Part shown: one piece after another, positions 27,635-35,750 of the stretch | Layout: every line of letters begins with the position of its first letter | Numbering within the stretch: the stretch's first letter is position 1 | Assembly: GCA_963703895.1 (NCBI GenBank) | Contig: CAVPFX010000002.1 | Coordinates: forward strand, 1-64,000 | Length of the DNA: 64,000 bases | Source: VRUE01 sp963703895 | GTDB taxonomy: Bacteria > Actinomycetota > Thermoleophilia > Solirubrobacterales > 70-9 | Direction of reading: 5' to 3' | Made by a program: the position numbers and the translations under genes | Notes under the pieces: generated by a model | Database searches by the model: none | What the model saw: the letters and a program-made list of their open reading frames with translations, nothing else | What the model was told of the DNA's origin: nothing

Positions 27635-28990
27635 GTGGCTGACCAGCTCTTTGACACCGGCGGACCCGCCAAGTCGGATATCCCAGCTGCGGATGCGCCG
27701 TTGGCGGTGCGGATGCGGCCGCGGTCGCTCGATGAGCTCGTCGGGCAGGAGCATGTGCTGGCCGAGGGCTCGGCTTTGAGGACTGCGATCGAAAGCGGCC
27801 ACCCTCACAGCGCGATTCTCTATGGGCCCCCCGGCGCCGGGAAGACGACGCTGGCGCGGATCGCTGCGACGGGCGCCGAGGGGGCGTTTGAGGAGGAGTC
27901 GGCGGTCAATGCGGGGCGCGCTGAGATTCGGGCGGTGATCGAGCGGGCTCGGGAGCGGCGGCGGGGGAGTGGGCGGCCGACGGTGCTCTTCTTGGACGAG
28001 ATTCATCGCTTCAACAAGGCGCAGCAGGACGCGCTGTTGCCGGCGGTCGAGGAAGGGTTGTTGACGCTGATCGGGGCGACGACCGAGAACCCCTACTTCG
28101 AGGTCAACTCGGCACTGCTCTCGCGCAGTCAGATCTATGAGCTGCAGCCGTTGGAGGCGGGGCAGGTGGAAGAGCTGCTGCGACGGGCGCTGTCCGATTC
28201 AGAGCGGGGGTTGGTCGATCCGCCGCCGGTTGAGGACGCAGCACTGGCGATGCTCGCCGAGCGCAGCGGCGGCGATGCCCGGGTGGCGCTCTCGGCGCTG
28301 GAGCGGGCAGTCGAGCGCGCTTCCGACTTTGACACTGGAGGTGGGTCAAAGCCAGAAGCGATAGACGTCGCCGCGATCGAGGATGCGCTGCAGCGCAAGG
28401 CGCTCGACTACGACCGCCAGGGAGATCGCCATTACGACTTCGTCTCGGCCTGGATCAAGGCGACGCGCGGCTCCGACGTCGACGCCTCGCTCTATTACCT
28501 GGCGGTGATGCTGGAGGGCGGTGAGGACCCGCGCTTCATCGTCCGCCGCATGGTCATCCTCGCCTCCGAGGACATCGGCAACGCCGACCCGCAGGCGCTG
28601 CTCATCGCCGACGCGGCGGCGCGGGCGGTCGACCGGGTCGGGCTGCCCGAGTGCGCGCTCAACCTCGCCCAGGCCGCCGTCTACCTGGCGCTGGCGCCGA
28701 AGTCCAACGCTTCCTACAAGGCACTCGACGCCGCCCGGGCCGAGGTGCGCGAGAACGGCGCCAAGACGCCGCCCGATTACCTGCGCGACGCCCACTACCC
28801 CGGCGCCAAGACGCTCGGCCGCGGCGAGGGCTACCGCTACGCGCACGACGAGCCGGGCGGGGTAAGCGATCAGCAGCTGCTCCCAGAGGGGCTCGAGAAC
28901 AGGCGTTTCTACAACCCCACCGACCGCGGCTTCGAGGAGGAGTTGGGACGCCGGCTGACGGCTCTGCAAAAGAAGATGCGCGGCGATTGA
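27635..28990 (+). CDS. rarA: Replication-associated recombination protein A (RarA/MgsA AAA+ ATPase)
   Basis: AAA+ ATPase acting at stalled replication forks, related to clamp-loader subunits. The 451-residue protein has Walker A YGPPGAGKTTLARI, Walker B VLFLDEIHRFNKAQQ, sensor 1 LIGATTENPYFEVN and the C-terminal tetramerisation region (SEDIGNADPQALLIADAA). GTG start 27635 (VADQLFDTG), 13 bases after the palindrome. An in-frame extension through the palindrome is rejected. Confidence 0.93.
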   Translation: MADQLFDTGGPAKSDIPAADAPLAVRMRPRSLDELVGQEHVLAEGSALRTAIESGHPHSAILYGPPGAGKTTLARIAATGAEGAFEEESAVNAGRAEIRAVIERARERRRGSGRPTVLFLDEIHRFNKAQQDALLPAVEEGLLTLIGATTENPYFEVNSALLSRSQIYELQPLEAGQVEELLRRALSDSERGLVDPPPVEDAALAMLAERSGGDARVALSALERAVERASDFDTGGGSKPEAIDVAAIEDALQRKALDYDRQGDRHYDFVSAWIKATRGSDVDASLYYLAVMLEGGEDPRFIVRRMVILASEDIGNADPQALLIADAAARAVDRVGLPECALNLAQAAVYLALAPKSNASYKALDAARAEVRENGAKTPPDYLRDAHYPGAKTLGRGEGYRYAHDEPGGVSDQQLLPEGLENRRFYNPTDRGFEEELGRRLTALQKKMRGD

Positions 28991-29069
28991 GGCAACCGCA
29001 ACTTCTTTCAGAAGCGGTGTTTTAAAGGGCGGCTTTCCAAGCTAGAGCCAGGGAGAGCCGACACACCGG

Positions 29070-29096
29070 CCGGAGGCCTGGACTGGGGGCCTCCGG
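29070..29096 (+). terminator. Hairpin downstream of rarA
   Basis: CCGGAGGCC pairs perfectly with GGCCTCCGG. It is the likely transcription end of rarA although the T tail is weak. The rest of 28991-29292 holds a family R palindrome and no gene. Confidence 0.55.
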
Positions 29097-29182
29097 TCGG
29101 TACTAAAAGGGACACACAGGGGGGACGGTGACCGCGCCTTGCTCGATGGGCGCAGTCACCGCGTCCAGAGCCAGGCGTTGAA

Positions 29183-29278
29183 GCAGCCAGGAAGTCGCCC
29201 CGCGAGTGCCTATGTTCGCTTCGCTCACGAATTTGGAGCCGCTTCGCGAAGGCACTCGCGGGGCGACTTCCTGGCTGC
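29183..29278. repeat. Palindromic element, family R, copy 2
   Basis: Perfect 28-bp arms (29183-29210 and 29251-29278) around a 40-base loop TATGTTCGCTTCGCTCACGA...GGAGCCGCTTCGCG. The loop matches copy 1 at 27494; the arms do not. It sits just upstream of the DUF1385 gene start. Confidence 0.9.
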
Positions 29279-29292
29279 TCTATCGTCCGGTC

Positions 29293-30087
29293 ATGGACTC
29301 GGAGAAGCTTCGACTGGGAGGAATGGCGCTCCGTAATGGTCTCCTGATCCATGGGCCGACGCATTGGGCCGCCGCGGTGCGCGATCCCGACGGCAGCATC
29401 GAAGTCGCCTCCGAGCGCAAGCCCGAGCTGGCGCCTGGGCTCGCGGCCAAAATTCCCGGCCTGCGCGGCCCGCTGAAGCTGGCCGAGGCGCTGGCGGTGC
29501 TGCCGCTGGTGCGGCTGCGAATGCCGGCAGCGCGACTGCCCTTCGAGAACCCCCGCGTGCTGGGCACGATCGGCGCCACCCTGGTGGCGACCGCGGCCCT
29601 GCGCAAGCGTTTCGGCAGCTCCGCCCTGCGCGAGGGCGTGGTCCAGATCGTCGGTGCCGCGCCGGCGCTCGTCGCTCTGCTGGACCGTGACCTCGCCGCC
29701 TACCACGGGGTCGAGCACAAGGCAATCGCCGCCTACGAGCAGGGGATCGAGGACCCGGCCGGCGTGCCCAAGGAGCACGATCGCTGCGGCTCCAACCTGA
29801 TCACCCCGATGATGCTGCTCTCGGTCGGCGGCACCCTGATGCTGGAGCGCCTGGTCGAGAAGCCCAGCCCGGCCGCCCGCGCGATGGTGGGGCTGGCCGG
29901 CGCCTCGATCGCGGTCGAGATGTTCGCCTGGAGCGATCGCCACCACGGCGATCCGCTCGCCGAGGCCTTCCACACGCCCGGTCGCGAGATCCAGCGGTTG
30001 GTCGCGACCAAGGAGCCGACCCCGCAGCAGCTCGAGGTTGGCGTCGCCGCCCTGGCCGAGATCCTGCGAGCCGAGAACGGCGCGTAG
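29293..30087 (+). CDS. DUF1385 membrane protein
   Basis: A 264-residue member of the DUF1385 family of polytopic membrane proteins found in Gram-positives and cyanobacteria, probably metal-dependent but uncharacterised. Visible conserved parts are the N-terminal GGMALRNGLLI, AYHGVEHKAIAAYE (His/Glu motif) and KEHDRCGSNL. ATG 29293 is preferred over an in-frame GTG in the preceding palindrome. It heads a likely operon with mce and two small genes. Confidence 0.8.
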   Translation: MDSEKLRLGGMALRNGLLIHGPTHWAAAVRDPDGSIEVASERKPELAPGLAAKIPGLRGPLKLAEALAVLPLVRLRMPAARLPFENPRVLGTIGATLVATAALRKRFGSSALREGVVQIVGAAPALVALLDRDLAAYHGVEHKAIAAYEQGIEDPAGVPKEHDRCGSNLITPMMLLSVGGTLMLERLVEKPSPAARAMVGLAGASIAVEMFAWSDRHHGDPLAEAFHTPGREIQRLVATKEPTPQQLEVGVAALAEILRAENGA

Positions 30088-30098
30088 ACTGCCGCCTC

Positions 30099-30512
30099 GT
30101 GTTCGGAAGGATCGACCACATAGGCGTCGCCGTCGAGGACCTCGACGCGGCCATCGAGCTCTATGAAAAGAGCTTCGGCATGGAGCTGGGGCTGCGCGAA
30201 ACCGTCGCGGAGCAGGGCGTCGAGGCGGCGTTGCTGAACGTCGGCGACGGACACGTCGAGTTGATGGCGGCGACCGGGCCCGACACGCCGGTCGGCAAGT
30301 TCATCGCCAAGCGCGGCGCCGGCATGCACCACGTCGCCTACGCGGTCGACGACATCGACTCGGTGCTCGAGCAGCTGGCAACGAACGGGATCGAGCTGAT
30401 CGACGCCAAGGCGCGGGTCGGCATCGGCGGCAGCCGGGTCGCCTTCCTGCAGCCGCGCTCGACCGGCCGCGTACTTACCGAGATTGTCGAACCCCCTGAA
30501 GGAGGGCACTGA
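30099..30512 (+). CDS. mce: Methylmalonyl-CoA epimerase
   Basis: Interconverts (R)- and (S)-methylmalonyl-CoA for the B12-dependent mutase in propionate metabolism. The 137-residue vicinal-oxygen-chelate protein has metal ligands in RIDHIGVAVEDLD, the HVELM block and GMHHVAYAVDDID, with the Glu in LTEIVEPP. GTG start 30099 is 11 bases after the DUF1385 stop. No mutase gene is in this window. Confidence 0.92.
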   Translation: MFGRIDHIGVAVEDLDAAIELYEKSFGMELGLRETVAEQGVEAALLNVGDGHVELMAATGPDTPVGKFIAKRGAGMHHVAYAVDDIDSVLEQLATNGIELIDAKARVGIGGSRVAFLQPRSTGRVLTEIVEPPEGGH

Positions 30513-30739
30513 TGGCGGACGCACAGAAGGTCGAGGTCGGCTTCGAGGGTGGTCAGGTCATCTCTGTCCGCCTCGGCGAGGACGAGCTGAAGGAACTGCG
30601 CAAGCAAGTCGAGAAGGGCGGCTGGCACGACGTCAAGACCGAGGACGGCACCCTTGCGATCTACGTTGGCAAGGTCTCTTTTTTGAGAATTGACTCGGGC
30701 GAGCACCGGGTCGGCTTTTCCCAGACACGCCCGAACTAG
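30512..30739 (+). CDS. Small conserved protein of unknown function
   Basis: A 75-residue soluble, probably beta-rich protein (VEVGFEGGQVISVRLGEDEL), translationally coupled to mce (TGATG overlap) and to the following methyltransferase (TAGTG). It carries no recognised motif. Coupling on both sides argues that it is a real gene. Confidence 0.65.
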   Translation: MADAQKVEVGFEGGQVISVRLGEDELKELRKQVEKGGWHDVKTEDGTLAIYVGKVSFLRIDSGEHRVGFSQTRPN

Positions 30740-31347
30740 TGCGTATCCGCAAGCTGTTCGGTGCCGCCGCTCTGGCGACACTGGGCGCGGCGCTGTGGTG
30801 GAGGAAGAACCCGTCCGCGTGTCCTTATGGCCAGCGTTTCTGGGTTGAAGCGCCACACCCGATCATCACCCGCGACCGCTTGCGCGCCGTGCTGCGCGCC
30901 GAGTCCGGTGAGCGCGTGCTCGAGATCGGCCCCGGCGTCGGCTACTACACCCTCGACATGGCCGAGTGGGTCGGGCCCGAGGGCAAGATCGAGATCTTCG
31001 ACCTGCAGCAGGAGTTCCTCGACCACGTCGGCAAGCGAGCCGCCGAGCGCGGCCTCACCAACATCGCCCCCACCCAGGGCGATGCCACGGCGCTTCCTTA
31101 CGAGGACGACTCGATGGACGCCGTGGTCCTCACCGCCGTCCTCGGCGAGATCCCCGATTCAGTCGCCGCCCTGCGCCAGATCCAGCGGGTCCTCAAGCCC
31201 AGCGGCCGCCTAATAGTCGGCGAGCTCTTCGGCGATCCCCACTTCACGACGCAGTCGACGCTCAAACGCCAAGCTGGCGAAGCGGATCTCGCTTGGGAAT
31301 CGCACTCCGGCAACTGGTTCGGCTACTTCAGTCGGCTGACCATCTGA
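30739..31347 (+). CDS. Membrane-associated class I methyltransferase
   Basis: A 202-residue SAM-dependent methyltransferase with a hydrophobic N-terminus (residues 6-21, possible membrane anchor) and motif I VLEIGPGVGYYTLDMA, then IFDLQQEFLDHV. The later LKPSGRLIVGELFGDP is motif post-III of the UbiE-like group. The GTG start overlaps the preceding TAG. Substrate may be a lipid or quinone precursor, judged only from the family. Confidence 0.75.
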   Translation: MRIRKLFGAAALATLGAALWWRKNPSACPYGQRFWVEAPHPIITRDRLRAVLRAESGERVLEIGPGVGYYTLDMAEWVGPEGKIEIFDLQQEFLDHVGKRAAERGLTNIAPTQGDATALPYEDDSMDAVVLTAVLGEIPDSVAALRQIQRVLKPSGRLIVGELFGDPHFTTQSTLKRQAGEADLAWESHSGNWFGYFSRLTI

Positions 31348-31384
31348 CTCACACACACTGTTGGGCTTCTCTAGCCTCGACGGT

Positions 31385-31999
31385 ATGAGTGAGGTGGATT
31401 CCACCATTCTTCCGCCCAGGGAGCGGGATCCCGACCAGTTGCTTGCGCACTGGCAGGAACGTGCGCTGGTGGCATTCTTCGCTCACAACAGTTCAGCCGA
31501 TAGGTGTAAGGCGTGGGATACCCGGTTGGGCGGCACAGTCGCGATCCTTACCGCTGTTGTAGGAACCTCGATCTTTGCGACCTTGAACAAAGATCCCTCA
31601 ACCGCCGCCAAGATCGGCGCGGGTGTCGTCACCGTTGCAGCTGCCATCGCCTCCGGTATCCAGGCCTTCGCGGGATTGTCGAAGCGAATAGAGGACTATC
31701 AGCAGGCGGCGCGCCGGTATGGCTCGATCCGACGCGAGATCGAGCAGCTCAGAGCCACGGCCGATAAAGCTGGAGCCGTACCGAGTGAGGAGGTCACACG
31801 AATCCGCAACCTGCTCGACATCGCGGCGGACAACAGCCCCAACGCGCCTAAACGCATCTGGCTCAAGTCACGACGTCACACAAGGGGGGAATTCACGGTC
31901 TGGGAGCGTCTAGGGGACAGGCTGCGCGGTCTCCCTCCCCGAACCAAGCTCGGCCTTCACCCCACTCGTCGGGTCTCTGTCAGCAAAGAAGAGCGCTAG
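31385..31999 (+). CDS. SLATT-domain two-helix membrane protein
   Basis: A 204-residue protein with two membrane segments (about 50-72 and 78-98) flanked by amphipathic helices (LAHWQERALVAFFAH before; RIEDYQQAARRYGSIRREIE after). This is the layout of SLATT proteins, predicted membrane-disrupting effectors in nucleotide-signal defence systems. No SMODS, SLOG or other sensor gene is adjacent, so it is an orphan here. It overlaps the convergent DUF6458-like gene by four bases. Its base composition is less GC-rich than its neighbours. Confidence 0.65.
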   Translation: MSEVDSTILPPRERDPDQLLAHWQERALVAFFAHNSSADRCKAWDTRLGGTVAILTAVVGTSIFATLNKDPSTAAKIGAGVVTVAAAIASGIQAFAGLSKRIEDYQQAARRYGSIRREIEQLRATADKAGAVPSEEVTRIRNLLDIAADNSPNAPKRIWLKSRRHTRGEFTVWERLGDRLRGLPPRTKLGLHPTRRVSVSKEER

Positions 32000-32250
32000 T
32001 AGCGTGGCGGCAGGTCACGGCGTTCCTCGGGCGCCGGTTCCACTCGTTCTTCCGGCACGACAACCGCGCCGCGGCGGGCGCGTTTGGACCAGATCACTTC
32101 TTGGAAGAGACCGAGGATGAGGCCGGCGGCGCCAGCGATCATCAGGATCAGGCCGACGGTGTCGAGGCTGATGCCCTGGACGTGGACGTTGGTCGCGAAC
32201 TTGAGGATCGCGCCAACTGCGATCAGGAATATCCCTCCACCAATAGTCAT
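31996..32250 (-). CDS. DUF6458-like small membrane protein
   Basis: An 84-residue protein with two membrane helices (about 4-20 and 27-48) and a charged, Pro/Glu-rich tail (VVVPEERVEPAPEERRD). MTIGGGIFLIAVGAILKFA is the usual start of this actinobacterial family of unknown role. Confidence 0.75.
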   Translation of the reverse strand: MTIGGGIFLIAVGAILKFATNVHVQGISLDTVGLILMIAGAAGLILGLFQEVIWSKRARRGAVVVPEERVEPAPEERRDLPPRY

Positions 32251-32293
32251 GGGGCGTGGGTACCCCCGGTTTAGATCGGCAAACGGGTTGGGC

Positions 32294-33073
32294 CTAGGCC
32301 GTGGGGGCCTGGACGGCGAGCTGGCAGCTCGGGCACCAGTAGGTGGTGCGGTTGGCGTCGCCCTGGCCTCGGGAGCGGATCGGGGTGCCGCAGCGGGGAC
32401 AGGGGCGGCCGGCGCGCTTGTAGACGGCGCGGTCCTGGCGGCCGTTCTCGACTGCTTCGCGCATCAGGTCGTGGGCGGCTTGGGCGACGTGGCGCAGTTG
32501 CTCGGCGGGTAGATCGCCGACCTTTTGCCAGGGGTCGAGATGGGCGGCGAAGCAGGCCTCGCTCTTGAAGATGTTGCCGATGCCGGCGACCAGGTGCTGG
32601 TCGAGCAGGGCGTCGCCGAGGTCGCGCTCAGGAGCGCTGGCCAGCGATTGGGCGATCGACTCGGCGTCGAAGTCCGGGGCGAGGATGTCGGGGCCGAGGC
32701 GGGCGAGGGTCGGGTCGCGCCGCAGCGACTCGGCGCGCAGCAGCCGCAGGGTCGGGCCGCCGAACTGGACCGCTTCAGCGCGCTCGGTGGCGAGCACGGC
32801 CCAGGCGGCGCCGACCGGCTTGCGCCAGGGCTCGCCACGTCGGTAGGTGTGCCAGGAGCCGCTCATGCCGAGGTGGCTGTGCAGGACCAGCTCGCCGAAA
32901 TGGAGCAGCAGGTGCTTGCCGTGGGCGCTGGCGCGCTTGAGGGCGTGGCCGTCGAGGCGCTCGAGCCGGGCCGCGCGGCCGCGCGGGTTTGGCGCGCTCA
33001 CCTCCACGGTGCCTCCGTCCAGCGCCGCTTCGATCCGCCGCGCTGCCCGCAGGATCGTGTCGCCCTCGGCCAC
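32294..33073 (-). CDS. Fpg/Nei-family DNA glycosylase with Ala at the catalytic N-terminus
   Basis: A 259-residue base-excision repair protein of the Fpg/Nei type. It has the helix-two-turn-helix block DQHLVAGIGNIFKSEACF and a zinc finger CPRC...CPSC at the C-terminus. The family normally begins Met-Pro-Glu-Gly-Asp with Pro as the nucleophile; here GTG-GCC-GAG gives Met-Ala-Glu-Gly-Asp. Without Pro the Schiff-base chemistry should be impaired. The lysine in KRASAHGKHLL is present. It follows the BtrH-like gene by three bases and is probably co-transcribed. Confidence 0.85.
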   Translation of the reverse strand: MAEGDTILRAARRIEAALDGGTVEVSAPNPRGRAARLERLDGHALKRASAHGKHLLLHFGELVLHSHLGMSGSWHTYRRGEPWRKPVGAAWAVLATERAEAVQFGGPTLRLLRAESLRRDPTLARLGPDILAPDFDAESIAQSLASAPERDLGDALLDQHLVAGIGNIFKSEACFAAHLDPWQKVGDLPAEQLRHVAQAAHDLMREAVENGRQDRAVYKRAGRPCPRCGTPIRSRGQGDANRTTYWCPSCQLAVQAPTA

Positions 33074-33076
33074 CGC

Positions 33077-34042
33077 TCAGGCCAGGGCGGTCCAGAGCCG
33101 CCGCTCGGCCTTGGCGACGCGGTGGGCTGCAGCGTCGATCTCGCGCCAGAGGCCAGGCTCGGGATCGTCGCGCTCGCTGGCGGCGTGGAAGGCGGTGGCG
33201 AGATCGGTCCAGTGTGCGGCAGCCTCGGCGGCCAGTGGCGCCTCGGGACGGCCGGCCTCCTCAAGGAAGCGTGAGTACATCAGCCGGAAGGCGCCACCGC
33301 CGGTGCCGCGGCGCTCGATCACCTGGTAGCCGAAGCGGGCGCACCACTGCCAGTCCTCGGCGACCTCGGGCCAGCTGCCCGCCTCCTCGGCCAGGCGCTC
33401 GACCGCGCCGAGGCCGGAGAACTCGCCGAACTCGGAGGCGACCATCGCCTGGGCGGCGCGCTCGATCGCCGCCGGGATCGCCGCGCGCAGCTGCTCCTGC
33501 GTCACCCCGCCCGAGGCGGTGAACATGTGGCCGGCGAGCGGGTAGGCGGGGTGGCTGCTGTGGCGCGCCTTGTCGAGATCCTCCAGCCGCGTCGTCGTCT
33601 GTAGCTGCTCGAAGCCGGTGTCGGAGAGGTGCGCGTGCTCGTCGTCGTAGCCGGCCAGGACCACGGCATGGCCGGGGAAGTGGGCCGAGTTGCCGTAGTG
33701 GTCGAGGTAGTAGAGGTCGGTGAGGAGGAGCACCGGGTTGCCGGCGTCGATCTCCTCGCGCGCCGCTTGCCAGGCGCCGTCGTCGCCCTCCTCGAAGGTG
33801 CGCAGCTCCAGGGCAGCCCCGGTGAGCTGGTCGAAGTTCTCCTCCAGCCGCGCCGTGCGGCCGTTGAACCAGCGAGTCGGCGAGGCATCGTCGAGGACCA
33901 CGTAATAGAAGCAGGCGCCGGCGCCGAGGCCGAACGCCATCTCCTCGCTGATCTCGACGCCGTGGAAGCCGAGCAGGTTGCGCAGGGCGGTCGATCCGCA
34001 GTGGTGGCCGGGCGTGTGGACGTAGCCGGGGACCGAGGGCAT
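33077..34042 (-). CDS. BtrH-like protein (BtrH N-terminal plus DUF4872 type)
   Basis: A 321-residue protein resembling BtrH, the acyltransferase-like enzyme that moves an acyl group from a carrier protein in butirosin synthesis. The N-terminal HHCGSTALRNLLGFHG holds the Cys and His of a papain-like fold, with FPGHAVVLAGYDDEHAHLSD further on. Start at ATG 34042 (MPSVPGYVHTPGHHC). No biosynthetic cluster surrounds it; it precedes a DNA glycosylase gene. Its role here is unknown. Confidence 0.7.
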   Translation of the reverse strand: MPSVPGYVHTPGHHCGSTALRNLLGFHGVEISEEMAFGLGAGACFYYVVLDDASPTRWFNGRTARLEENFDQLTGAALELRTFEEGDDGAWQAAREEIDAGNPVLLLTDLYYLDHYGNSAHFPGHAVVLAGYDDEHAHLSDTGFEQLQTTTRLEDLDKARHSSHPAYPLAGHMFTASGGVTQEQLRAAIPAAIERAAQAMVASEFGEFSGLGAVERLAEEAGSWPEVAEDWQWCARFGYQVIERRGTGGGAFRLMYSRFLEEAGRPEAPLAAEAAAHWTDLATAFHAASERDDPEPGLWREIDAAAHRVAKAERRLWTALA

Positions 34043-34079
34043 GACGGGATACTGACCTACCGGCTTATCCTGCGCGCCG

Positions 34080-34574
34080 ATGCACGAAGCCGATCTCAAG
34101 CTGCTGCGCCTGATGCGCACGCGTGGGCACTCGCCCGGACTGGAGTCCGCCGCCAAGGCCCTGGGCAAGGCCGGCAACAACGGCGCCGTCTGGGTCGCGC
34201 TCGGCATCGCGCTCGCCCTGCTCGACCCCGAGCGGCGCGAATCCTGGCTGATCTGCGCCGCGCTCGGCCCGATCGCGATCGGGCTCAACTACGGCATCAA
34301 GCTCCTGGTCAAACGCCCGCGGCCGGTGCTCGAGGGCCTGCCGCCGCTGGGCGGCGCCCCCAGCTCGCTCAGCTTCCCCTCCGCTCACGCGCTCTCCTCC
34401 TTCGCGGTGGCGACGGCGATGGTCCGGGTCGACCCGGCCACGGCGGGCGCCCTCGTCGTCGCACTCGCTCTCTCGCTCGGCCGCCCCTACCTCGGCATGC
34501 ACTACCCGTCCGACGTCCTCGCCGGTGCCCTGCTCGGCATCGTCCTGGGCCTGATCGTGCCGCTCTCGCTGTGA
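34080..34574 (+). CDS. PAP2-family membrane phosphatase
   Basis: A 164-residue membrane phosphatase. The tripartite PAP2 signature is present as KLLVKRPRP, SFPSAHALSSF and SLGRPYLGMHYPSDVLAG with the catalytic His residues. Likely substrates are undecaprenyl or phosphatidyl phosphates. It is divergent from the BtrH-like gene. A dispersed repeat lies directly after the stop. Confidence 0.85.
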   Translation: MHEADLKLLRLMRTRGHSPGLESAAKALGKAGNNGAVWVALGIALALLDPERRESWLICAALGPIAIGLNYGIKLLVKRPRPVLEGLPPLGGAPSSLSFPSAHALSSFAVATAMVRVDPATAGALVVALALSLGRPYLGMHYPSDVLAGALLGIVLGLIVPLSL

Positions 34575-34579
34575 GACGT

Positions 34580-34661
34580 GAGGAAGCCGCCCCCGGACGC
34601 GGAAGTGGGGGGCCATCCATATCTGATTCTTTGGCCCCCCACGAGAGCAGAGGAGGCGGCG
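34580..34661. repeat. Dispersed palindromic repeat, family Q, copy 2
   Basis: Reverse-complement copy of the repeat at 20885, with the hairpin GTGGGGGGCCA...TGGCCCCCCAC around TCCATATCTGATTC. It fills the gap between the PAP2 gene and ychF and abuts the ychF ribosome site. Confidence 0.85.
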
Positions 34662-34665
34662 TTAT

Positions 34666-35739
34666 ATGAAGGTCGGGATCGTCGGCCTGCCCAACGCGGG
34701 CAAGTCGACCCTCTTCAACGCTCTGACTCAGGGCGGGGCGCAGACCGGCGACTACCCGTTCACGACGATCGAGCCCAACGTGGCGATCGCCGAGGTGCCG
34801 GACGAGCGGCTGCAGCAGGTTGCGGCGACGCTCAAGTCCTCGAAGCTCGAACCGGCGACGATTGCCTTCCACGACATCGCCGGCTTGGTCAAGGGCGCCT
34901 CGGAGGGGGAGGGGCTGGGCAATCAGTTCCTCGCCTCGATCCGCGAGACCGACGCGATCTGCCACGTCGTCCGCTGCCACGCCGACTCCGGCGTGCCGCA
35001 CCCCGACGGCCGCGTCGACCCGCTGGCCGACATCGAGACGATCGAGACCGAGCTGATCCTCTCCGACTACGAGCAGGCCGAGCGTCGCCTGCACCGGGTC
35101 GGCAAGGGCGCCAAGTCGGGCGACGCCGAGGCGATCGCCGAGCGCGACTGGCTGGAGAAGGTCGTCGCCGCGCTGGCCGAAGGCAAGCCGGCCCGCTCGG
35201 TGCCCGTTCCCGACGACGCCGTGCACGCCCCGCGCAACCTGCAGGGGCTGACCACGAAGCCGATCCTCTACGTCGCCAACGTCGACGAGGGCGATGCCGA
35301 GCCGCCGCAGGCGGTCGCCGACCATGCTGCCGCGGTCGGCGCCGGCGTGGTCGCGGTCAGCGCTCGGATCGAGGGCGAGCTGGCCGAGCTCGACCCGGCC
35401 GAAGCGGAGGAGATGCGCGAGTCCTACGGGGTCGAGGGCTCCGGTCTGGCCCGCCTCGTCCGCGCCGCCTACGACCTGCTCGACCTGCTCACCTTCTTTA
35501 CCGCCGGTGAGGGCAAGGAGGCGGTCGCCCGCCCGATCCCGCGCGGCTCGACCGCCTGGGAGGCGGCGGGCACGATCCACACCGAGATCCAGGATGCCTT
35601 CATCAAGGCCGAAGCGATCGGCTGGGGCGAGCTGGTCGAGTGCGGCGGCTACGCGCCGGCCCGCGACAAGGGCCTGCTGCGGATCGAGGGCCGCGATTAC
35701 GTCGTCAAAGACGGCGACGTGATCACGATCAAGGTCTAG
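34666..35739 (+). CDS. ychF: YchF/OLA1-type P-loop ATPase
   Basis: Ribosome-associated, redox-regulated P-loop ATPase of the Obg family. The 357-residue protein has G1 GLPNAGKSTLFNAL, G3 FHDIAGLVKGASEGEGLG and the YchF-type G4 motif NVDE in place of NKxD, which gives ATP preference. The C-terminal TGS domain (TFFTAGEGKE, RDYVVKDGDVI) is complete. ATG start. Confidence 0.95.
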   Translation: MKVGIVGLPNAGKSTLFNALTQGGAQTGDYPFTTIEPNVAIAEVPDERLQQVAATLKSSKLEPATIAFHDIAGLVKGASEGEGLGNQFLASIRETDAICHVVRCHADSGVPHPDGRVDPLADIETIETELILSDYEQAERRLHRVGKGAKSGDAEAIAERDWLEKVVAALAEGKPARSVPVPDDAVHAPRNLQGLTTKPILYVANVDEGDAEPPQAVADHAAAVGAGVVAVSARIEGELAELDPAEAEEMRESYGVEGSGLARLVRAAYDLLDLLTFFTAGEGKEAVARPIPRGSTAWEAAGTIHTEIQDAFIKAEAIGWGELVECGGYAPARDKGLLRIEGRDYVVKDGDVITIKV

Positions 35740-35750
35740 AGCCCGCCGAA

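Noticed and set aside
31385..31999. Defence island including SLATT and HEPN-MNT
   Set aside because: The two are 23 kb apart with housekeeping genes between and no shared context.
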